Assembly: GCA_003194525.1 (NCBI GenBank)
Contig: NBIV01000685.1
Span: forward strand, 1 to 26,145
DNA length: 26,145 nt
Direction of reading: 5' to 3'
Source of the DNA: Gracilariopsis chorda
Taxonomy: Eukaryota > Rhodophyta > Florideophyceae > Gracilariales > Gracilariaceae
Positions 10,132 through 18,135 of this stretch are shown piece by piece. The translations under genes and the position numbers were made by a program. The notes under the pieces were generated by a model that had not been told where the DNA came from, ran no database searches, and saw only the letters and a program-made list of their open reading frames with translations. The first letter of the stretch is position 1. Every line of letters starts with the position of its first letter.

Positions 10132-10216
10132 GTACAGAGCTGCCTAGCGAATTTGGGACTGTAAATCTCGCAGTCCTGGCAGAATCTCTAGGCACGGCCC
10201 CCTGTTTACTCTGTAC
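10132..10216. other. three-tier nested hairpin, possible structured RNA or element end
   Basis: Three perfect stems nest inside one another: GTACAGAG (10132-10139) with CTCTGTAC (10209-10216), TGCCTAG (10141-10147) with CTAGGCA (10188-10194), and GGACTG (10156-10161) with CAGTCC (10171-10176). TGCCTAG can alternatively pair with a second CTAGGCA at 10232-10238. It lies about 240 bp upstream of the Helitron start codon. It could be a 5' leader structure, an ncRNA relic or part of a transposon terminus. It lacks tRNA A and B boxes. Confidence 0.5.
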
Positions 10217-10345
10217 AGGTCAGTTCCCAATCTAGGCAGTTTCTTTGTGGTCAAGATATTTTATCTTCCTTGCAACAATCCAAAACGTCGGTGCTAGGTG
10301 CATAAAAGGGTTTGGCAGCACGTAGCACAATTGTTCTCGACTATA

Positions 10346-10391
10346 TCCTTTTTTCTTTTTTCCTTCCTTTTTTCGTTTTTCCTTCCTTTTG
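10346..10391. repeat. pyrimidine tract with direct repeat
   Basis: Almost pure T/C. TTTTTCCTTCCTTTT occurs twice about 20 bp apart. It lies immediately upstream of the Helitron reading frame and could be part of its promoter or leader. Confidence 0.7.
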
Positions 10392-10454
10392 TTTCTTGCT
10401 TTGCCGGTCTTTGGACAGTTTGCATTTTGGGTCGTGTGCTTAAGTTCTTTTACA

Positions 10455-13400
10455 ATGCCTCCAACTCAGCCCAATGCTTCAGGCGATGCCACACGTGAGC
10501 AGAACCGTCAACGTACTGCTGCGAGACGTCGAGCAGAGTCCAGTGAGCAACAGGCAGAGAGGAGAAGTCATGATAGAGAGCGAACAGCCATACGGAGGGC
10601 AAATAAAACTGAGGAACAGCGTGAAGCACGAAGAGCAGCTGATAGGGAACGTGCGCGAAGAAGAAGGACTAGAGCTTCCGCCGCGCACACTTAGGAAGTT
10701 TGTGAGGCCGACCGTACAGCCACTGCTTCGGCACGAGCTTCAGAGACGCCGGATAATCGCGCCAATCGTCAGGCAAACGATCGTGACGCCCCTAGTGCTG
10801 CAAGGCAACAGGATGAGCCCACTGCTGAACATTCTCGCTCTCACTCTGAAAGAACATCTAGACAGGCATCGCGAGAGCTCGAGAGCGCAGCTCAGAGGCA
10901 ACAGCGTCTTGAATCTCAGCGCGAGAGCCAAAATGTGGCCCGCCGATTGTTTGACTCGGATGATGTCGACGAGAGAGGCTACATGGACCTCGGTGCCATG
11001 AATGTAGAGCGCCGCTTTTGCAAGGTACTGCATCTCAAAGAGGAAAGGGTTATGAGCAGCTCCCGCTCGCAACCTTTTGAAGCTGAGCGCGAGAGCCGAA
11101 ATTTCACCCGTTGATTGTTTGAATCGGATAATGTCGATGAGAGTGGCTACATAGACCTTGGTCTTATGAATGCCGAGTGCCGCTTCTGCAAGGCACTGCA
11201 CTTCAGAGAGGAGAGAGTGGTGAAAAGCTCTCGCCGGAACCCGCTTTTCTCGCAGTGCTCCGCAAAAGGGCAGCTCAGCTTCCCTGCGCTTCTGCAGCCT
11301 CCACCTCTTCTTCGTCAACTGTTGACTGGGACGGAACCCCGAGAGAACCACTTTCGTGCTGAGAGCCGTGCCTACAACACAGTTATGTCTATGGCTTTCG
11401 TCAAGGCAAACTGGATGAGCCTTGGTTCAGGAGACTCTACCTTCAATCCTACGATCACCATGCAGGGACAGATCTATCACTACATGGGTCCGGTCATTCC
11501 TGCTCAGGGTGTCCAGCCCGCATTTCTGTCTGTTTACTTCCATGAAACCGACTATGACGCGCAGTATGCGAGGCGAGCGGGGTTGCTGCCCCGCCTCCAA
11601 CCGGAACTGCTGTCTCAGTTGGATGCCATGCTGCACACGGGGAATCCATACGTGCAGACATTCGACAGCCTGTGCGAGTGGGCTATCACCGATACGCCAG
11701 CAATTACGTATCAGATGGTGATTTATGCTGATAGACGGCCCCATGGCGAGCATGTTCGTCGCTACAATGGGCCCGAGGCGTCGCAAGTAGCCGCCATCAT
11801 TCCAGGGAATGAGGACGGCGAGATTGGGACGCGCGATATTGTTGTGCGTAGGCGTGGAGAGCTGACTGTAAATGGTGATGAGTTGCTGGACACTATCCCC
11901 GTCAGTTACAGATCTTACGGTCCCTTGAGCTACGTTCTTTTGTTCCCATGTGGCCAGGACAGATGGCACCCTGAGATGAGGTATTGCCCACCAAATGCCT
12001 CGCGAGAGAAGAAGGTGACTCCGCTGATGTAATATTCGTGGCAGCTTTTTCAGAGACCGACCGAGTTCAGTACAATTCTACGTGGCAAACGGCTCTTCCA
12101 GCAGTACATGGTTGACCAGTTCTGCAAGGTGGAGTCGGAGCGCTTGTCTTACTTACGACACAACCAGGACAGACTTCGAGCTGCGGACTATACATCCCTG
12201 CGGGAGAGCCTGGGTGACTATCTGCTGGGCGTGGATGAGGCCGATGCTGTTTGCGCTGGACGACTGTTCGTATTGCCCTCCACATTTGTAGGAGGTGACC
12301 GATACATGAGACAGCAAATGCATGAAATCATCGCCATATCCAAAACTATTGGGCACCCCGATATCTTTCTCACGATGACGTGCAATCCGAACTGGCCTGA
12401 AATTACCAGGGCGCTGTTCGATGGTCAGCGCACTCCCGATCGACCCAATCTTTGTGTTCGAGTGTTTCGTCTCAAGATGAAAGCCTTGATGTCGTTTGTC
12501 ATTGATGAACAGTTCTTTGGAGCCGTTCTTGCTCACGTGCGGGTAATCGAGTTCCAAAAGCGAGGCCTACCGCACGTGCACATTATCTTCTTCCTCAACG
12601 AAGATGCAAAGCAGCAGCCCCGAGACCCTGCTCACATTGACGACCTCATCTCAGCTGAGATTCCTCTTTCCTCCGACGCCACCTTACAAGAGTTGGTGCT
12701 CAAGCACATGAGTCACACTCCGTGCGGTGCACGCAACCGGTCAGCGCTGTGCATGCGTGAGCTGACCTGCTTGAAGCACTTTCCGAAGCTGTTTCGCTCC
12801 GAAACTGCACGGCTTGAGAATGACTACTACGTGAGCTACCGACGACGCACTCCGTCAGAGAGCGGGGTGTCTGTGGAACGAAGCTGCAGGGTTGGCCGTC
12901 GACAGCGCGTAGTGACATTGGACAATTCGTGGGTTGGGCCACATTACCTAGAGCTTCTCCGCTGGTTTGCATGCTACATCAACGTTGAGCTATGCGTATC
13001 GCGACTTGGCGGTATCAAGTACCTTTTCAAGTATGTGTGCAAGGGTTCCGACAGAGTCACAATGGAGATTGTAGATAAGAACGGACGCCATGAACAGATC
13101 CAGAAATTCCAGGACGCACGGTATGTGTCAGCCTCCGAAGCAGTGTGGCGTATACTTGCTTTCGACATTTTCGATCGCAATCCACCCGTCGTGCGGCTTG
13201 AAGTACACTTGGAAGATCACCATACGGTGTTATTCCAGGAAGGCGACGAGCACTCTGCTGCTAACAGAGAGCGGGCAGGAACCAAGCTGACTGAGTGGTT
13301 TGTGGCCAACCAAAAGTACCCCACTGCACAGCATATCCCTTGTGCCCAGTTCCCGAGGTACTTCACTTGGAACAAATGAAACAAATGCTGGAAGCCGCGT

Positions 13401-14216
13401 GCATGTCTCCGAAGTCGTTCGGTGTCTCGAAGCCAGCGCACCTTCTCCTCAGCGGCCGCTGCAGCAGCCGATCTATACGACTTCACTGGCAGCGGTGGCC
13501 ATGTAGTTGGGCGCATTTACACTGCCAGTCCACGAGAGGGTGAGCGGTACTACCTCCGCTTACTCTTGACCCACGCAGCGGGTGCTACTTCCTTTCAGCA
13601 TCTTTGCACCGTGGATGGTCAGCAGTGTGGTAGCGTCAGGGAGGCCTGCCTCAAGAAGGGCGTTCTCGCCGACGACAGCGAGTGGAGACGGGCACTACGC
13701 GAATCCTTTCGCTCCTCATTTGTTCCGCTCTCTCATTTGTTTGCCATCATCTTGCTTTACTGCGAGCCGTCGGACCCCCGTTTTCTGTGAGAGCAGCATC
13801 TATCGATGTTCGTGCAGGATATACGCCCTCGACATCGTGGCATGATGCATGCACTGGACGACGACGAAAGAGCCAGCTCTTACGTTCTCTTACAAGTGCA
13901 AAAGGCATTGCAAGAAATGGGTGGCCCACTGTCATCGTACGGTCTTCCGACACCCATGCAGGACCTACCGGAAAATCGCGCTCCAGCTCGGTCTCCGCAG
14001 CAAATCCAGTCGGAGCTGAACGACAATGTGCAAGCTGCCCTCCCTCTCTTCAATGAGCGTCAGCGTCTGGCGTTCAATACCGTCGTGGGGGCCATGCTTC
14101 CTGGCGTGTCCGCGGAGAGCTTGCAGGGCCTTGGTGGTCCTTCTACAGCAACGCAGCCAATTATTCGCATCTTCTTCTTGGATGCTCCGGGTGGAACCGG
14201 CAAGACTGTAGTACAG
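10455..14216 (+). pseudogene. Helitron Rep/helicase, stop-riddled and truncated after Walker A
   Basis: One frame runs through the whole span and is broken only by stops at 10692 (TAG), 11112 (TGA), 12030 (TAA), 13377 (TGA) and 13788 (TGA). In order it holds an Arg/Glu-rich N-terminal helix (10455-10690), a zinc-finger-like region (CRFCKALH at about 11179), and the Rep domain. The Rep domain has FVLPSTFVGG, TCNPNWPEI, the HUH motif HVH (12573-12581) and the two-tyrosine motif KYLFKYVCKG (Tyr codons 13020 and 13032). These residues nick and rejoin DNA in rolling-circle transposition. Next come WNK...WKPR, GERYYLRLLLTH, and the start of the Pif1-like helicase with Walker A DAPGGTGKT (about 14184-14210). 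Helicase motifs beyond Walker A are missing: an LTR-like sequence begins at about 14217. Start chosen: ATG at 10455, which begins the MPPTQPNAS stretch. Confidence 0.9.
10455..14216 (+). mobile_element. Helitron (rolling-circle transposon), 5' part
   Basis: Defined by the Rep/helicase pseudogene. Neither terminus (5' TC, 3' CTRR with hairpin) could be placed. The right part is missing or displaced by the retroelement insertion at about 14217. Confidence 0.75.
10911..11246 (+). repeat. 168-bp tandem duplication within Helitron gene
   Basis: Unit 10911-11078 and unit 11079-11246 align without gaps over 56 codons. Shared protein pattern: RESxN..R.LF(D/E)SD.VDE.GY.DLG. The second copy has TGA where the first has CGA (RRLFDSD). 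The copies are clearly diverged, so the duplication is not recent. Confidence 0.85.
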
Positions 14217-14850
14217 TGAATCCTAAGGTGATATTGTGGTGTGGCTTTACGACGGGATATTCCTAAGGAGGGCTCGTATTGTATTAACTGAGCCACGCGG
14301 TGCATAGCTCGGCCCACGTGCGCTACAGTACCCTTCAGGAACGGTAGAATGTAGATTTATTTTAGTTAATTGGTGCAGGTAATTACTACAGTAGTGAGAC
14401 CTGCCGAGGCGGCCTCTTGGCGTGGTACTTAACCTGCCGGTCGAGCTCCACCTCTTGGGAAGTAAACCAAGCACCCTTGAGTCTACGTCTATTTTTCCGG
14501 TTGGAGACTCTCGTCGAACCTCCGTAGGTTTCTAAGCCGCCGATCCCCAGGTCGCCTCGTAGCAGCGCCTGTAAGAGCATTGTCCGCCCAGTGAACCTCC
14601 CGCTCCGCTTGGTGTTTGCGGACCCCCTTTCAGAATTCCCCCGGCTCATGACAGCGATTACTGGAGACCACCTTTAGGAACTGGCGCCTTTGGAGTCAAC
14701 CAAAACTCCTAACGGACGTTGTGCGCTACTACCTCGAAAGAAGAACTGACGGTACCACAACTGGTCTCCTGACTTAGAATGTCAGTTTCCTAAAGGAATC
14801 GCAACAGTCACGACAGAACAGCGTTTCTAGTTTGCAACGATCGGAACCCA
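14217..14850 (+). repeat. probable 5' LTR of plus-strand Ty3-like element
   Basis: It begins TGAATCCTAAGG exactly where the Helitron frame loses homology, and it precedes the gag start by a short leader. It shares collinear blocks, in inverted orientation, with 17.9-17.3 kb: TATTTTAGTTAATT (14358-14371 versus 17902-17889), an ACGG...AATGTRGA block just before it, GTACTTA, AGTAAACC and GGTGTTT. The 3' boundary is a guess: ...CCCAACA at about 14851 would give a CA end close to a TGG. I could not identify the primer-binding tRNA. Confidence 0.5.
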
Positions 14851-14914
14851 ACAGTGGAATTCTTCCTTAAGAGGATTCGGAAGTGGAAGGAAACCACCCT
14901 CGACCTACTCCTAT

Positions 14915-17188
14915 ATGGACCCCTCCGAACCCCCAATGGAAACCCCCTCACAGGACCCTCAAGCAACCGACTCCGTCGGTGGGCGCAGCACGCGCAGCGC
15001 TCCGCAGGAGATGGCCGCCAAACTGGAGGATCCTGAAAGTCTCCTTAGGAATCCCGGCTCCTCTGTGGAGCGTTTCAGGAATCGCCTTAGGAGAGTGCAC
15101 GATCGGAAGCAAGCAGAATCCCCCGCGACACCTTTGTAGACCGCCGACGTGGAGGTTGAAGAACCGCACACGGCATCGCAGCTGCCGCCTCAGGAGCTGC
15201 AGAGACGGGAAGACCCGAAGGCTAACTCCCTCCTGGCGTCCCTGGTCCCGCGCCTTACGGATTGGCTCTCACAGGAGCTGGTCGAAAGAATTCCTGGAGG
15301 TGTCGAGGCGCATTTCGGAGCGCGCCGCCACGCCCTTGTGGAAAAAATCGCACCGGAGAGTGCTCACCGTGCTGTGGATGCCTTGCTGGATTCGGACCCC
15401 TTCCTAGAGGTGATCTCAGATGTGATCCGTGCGGAGGTTCGTTCCCAAACCGCGCAGCTGCTCCCCGCAGCGGCGTTTCAAAGTCATTCTTCCGTACAGG
15501 AGAGGTTCCCTCTATCAACACCTAAGGTGACACCGGGCAAAAAAGGACAGGATACTGCCGCCCCCTACGCCAGGGGAGGAAAGGATACTGCCGTAGGGAA
15601 ACGGGAACACCTCAGGAATATTGCCATGCACCGTCTGGACCTGTCGCCCCACGGAGGAGGACAAGACACCGGTCGCGAAGTATTTCACCCAGGGAGAGAA
15701 GGAAAGGATACTCCCCGGGTGAATCTCGATAGCGGGGGTATCAGCAGGCACCCAGACAACCTAAAGGCAGGACGCCGAAAGAAACGGAGGGAAAAAAGCA
15801 GAAAGCGAGACACCGATTCGGAGAGAAGCTCAGAATCTGAATCCGTAAACAGCTCCAGCTCGGAGGACAGTATACCTCCCAAGGAGAAAAGCAGAAGGTT
15901 CAGGAAGGTCGTCCCGTCTAACGACCTCTTCGCCAAAGTGGTGGATTATGACACCTACAGGTTGAATGATCGCTCCACTCTTTACGACGCGTCGGTCGCT
16001 AAACGACTCACGAAGATCCAGCGCCGCATGGATATTCAAATGAAGAAGCACTCCTTCTCAGGTGAAGACCCCATCTCGGTGTTGAATTTTCTTACACGCT
16101 TCCGTTCAGCGTGTAATACCAATGGTGTCCATGAAGGTGCCGCCGTATGGTGCTTTCAGTTCTACCTCACAGGTAAAGCGCACTCGCTGGTGCAGCCGCG
16201 CCTCACGGGGGAGAGCACCATTGTGGATGATCCTGGAACGGAGATCTTGAAGACGTACTCGGAGGTGGTGAATTTCCTCCTCAAAAGGTACGCAACGGAC
16301 GAGGTGATAGCCGATGCTGACGCAGAACTCACCTCCTATAGGCAAAATACGGGAATGACCGAAACGGAGTTCTCGCAGAAGCTGTGGACGAAGGCCTTAC
16401 GGTGTTGGAACGTGTACTCCGAACGTCGGTTGAAGTCGTTGTTTGTCGAGGGACTCCTTCCCTTGATCCGCGCCAGGGTGCGTAATCACTTGACAACGCA
16501 CCCAAAGACCACCTATACGGAGCTAGCACGTTTCGCGGAATCATATGGGGATACCCACCGTGCCACTCGCCACAGCTACGCTCCACTTTCGGACAAACCG
16601 ACGGCCTTAAGGAACCGTCGGCCATCCGCCCTGACGTTGGACTCCAGCAGCTCAGGGGAGGTCGACGAGCTCGCGCTCGAGGGAGAGCAAGAGGCCCTTG
16701 CTCTTACATACGCCTCATCTCAGGGAGCACCGTCTAAAATGAAGACACCCTCGTCTCCTACTTCGTACGCATCGGCAGGATCCTACAGTAGTGTCCGATT
16801 CGCGAAACCTCGAGGCTACCCACCGCCTTGCAGGATTTGCTTGTCTCGAGAGCCAGTACACTGTAATAATCTCACTCCGGCAATGAGGGCCACCATCCTG
16901 CAGGAACGGGAGAAGAAATTCCAGGACCTGAAGGACACACCAACGGAGAGCGGAAGTTATCGAACCGCGGATCACGATATCCGCTCCCCTCAAGGAAACT
17001 ACGGTTACCGCACTCCAGTTGGAGTGCAGCCTGTTCCACTGGCCCTTGCACCGACAGCGCAATGGCCGGCACCCAAACCGCCTGCACCTCAGAGGAACAC
17101 GTCGCATCCCAATGCGCAACCGCAGCAGCCGTCCCCCACTGGAACTCTGATCCTCTCCAACCAGGAAAACCCTCAGGGTCACGCGTAG
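14915..17188 (+). pseudogene. gag: retrotransposon Gag polyprotein with one in-frame amber codon
   Basis: ATG 14915 opens a frame that runs to TAG 17186-17188, interrupted only by TAG at 15137-15139. The downstream segment alone has no ATG before about 15626, so the two parts belong together (758 codons). Counting from 15149: residues 1-115 helical; 120-190 Gly-rich with four G(Q/K)DT repeats; 207-220 a basic cluster resembling a nuclear localisation signal; 220-250 Ser/Glu-rich; 300-470 the retrotransposon capsid-like domain (DPISVLNFLTRFRSACNTNG, SEVVNFLLKRYATDE). A knuckle-like CRICLSREPVHC sits at 561-572, then a Pro/Gln tail. Gag forms the particle that packages element RNA in the cytoplasm. 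The amber is probably a loss-of-function mutation; the context (TAG ACC) does not match known readthrough signals. The knuckle is atypical, lacking a clean CX2CX4HX4C. Confidence 0.75.
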
Positions 17189-17249
17189 AGGCTCCGCGTG
17201 GCTCCTTACTATCGAGCCTGGGCCCCACGGAGGTCGCCTTTAGGAAAGA

Positions 17250-18073
17250 GGGAGAAGCCGTCTGCACGGTCTGTGGTGCAATGCCCCAAAGGGGAAAAAC
17301 ACCGAAAGACGTCCGGGATCTTCCTCTCACGAGGTGAACCCAGTTGGGTAGAGCCCTCCCAGAGGTGTCACGGCGAAGCCGGTTTGTAAGACCAGGGACA
17401 CCTGTCGCGACTCGCGCAGGGAGGTGAAGGCGAAGAATCGGTATCCGCGTGAGCGGGGTGTGATCCTCAGTAGAGGTATGTTTCCACGTAAGTGGGGGTG
17501 TGTGAGCGGATGCGCACACGAGGGCCGCGGATAGCGGGAGGTGCTACCCTAAAAAGGGGAAAGAGGAAGGACGAGTGGGTCGCGAGAGCGACGAGTAGAT
17601 ACGGCAATGCCGGTGGACAGGACTCCCTATACAGGGCGAAACACCAATATGATTGGAACAATTAGTACTCCCAATGATGGGTCTCCTTTAGATGTGCAAG
17701 GGGGGTGAACTTCCGTACACTACGGTGCTTCCCTCCAAGGAGGAGTTGAGAACACGCGGAGGCGGTAAAGCTCAGAGCCAATTCCCCAGGTTGGGGTCCC
17801 TTGTTGGGGAAGGTTTACTGGTGCGATGGCAGTGCGCCGTCGCACTAAGTACTAGCTTCCCAGAAATGGGTGTGAAAATAATAAATAAAATTAACTAAAA
17901 TACTCCACATTCCGTGGCAACATCCACTACTGTGGCCAACCGCCAATTGACCCAAAACCGTGTCCCACGTGTCCATACCCACCATTGTGGGGCGTAGTTC
18001 ATATACACACTACACAACCGATAATATCGGGAAAGCGTTCAAGTACCCAGAATCCCTCCCTGAGGGCGTTGCA
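17250..18073 (-). repeat. probable 3' LTR of minus-strand Ty3-like element
   Basis: In minus orientation it shares, in the same order, the blocks found in the plus element's LTR (TATTTTAGTTAATT at 17902-17889, then GTACTTA, AGTAAACC, GGTGTTT). It is preceded in minus orientation by a purine run (18090-18081), as a 3' LTR should be. If it begins TGCAACGCC the upper edge is 18073; TGTATATGAAC at 18007 is an alternative. The lower edge is uncertain, near the gag stop of the plus element. The segment is densely packed with small hairpins and has no supported gene. Confidence 0.45.
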
Positions 18074-18080
18074 CTTCATA

Positions 18081-18090
18081 TCCCCCCCCT
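18081..18090 (-). promoter_or_regulatory. putative polypurine tract
   Basis: On the minus strand this reads A, eight G, A, followed by TATGAAG and then a TG that could open the LTR. Polypurine tracts prime plus-strand DNA synthesis in LTR elements. It also lies about 50 bp upstream of the divergent plus-strand ORF. Confidence 0.4.
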
Positions 18091-18135
18091 TAAGACGGGA
18101 AAACGACCGCGGGCGCGGAGGATTCCCAGACGAAA

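Larger units (their letters stand above)
14217..17189 (+). mobile_element. LTR retrotransposon (Ty3/Gypsy type), plus strand, gag part only
   Basis: LTR-like leader plus gag. No protease or RT follows on this strand. Sequence resembling the LTR of the opposite-strand element starts within about 100 bp of the gag stop. This suggests that the rest of the element was displaced by insertion of the minus-strand element and may lie beyond the right edge. Confidence 0.5.

Noticed and set aside
10141..10194. tRNA-like cloverleaf (7-bp outer stem, inner arm containing GGACTGTAAATCT, similar to tRNA-Tyr)
   Set aside because: Only about 54 nt, no D arm, no T arm, no A or B box, and the inner loop is 9 nt. 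Kept as a nested hairpin instead.
15137..15139. Programmed stop readthrough in gag
   Set aside because: The following ACC GCC does not match known readthrough contexts. A simple CAG-to-TAG mutation is more economical. Left open as a test.
18081..18090. Run of eight C as sequencing artefact
   Set aside because: Its place beside a TG and between pol-side sequence and LTR-like sequence fits a polypurine tract, so it was kept as such with modest confidence.
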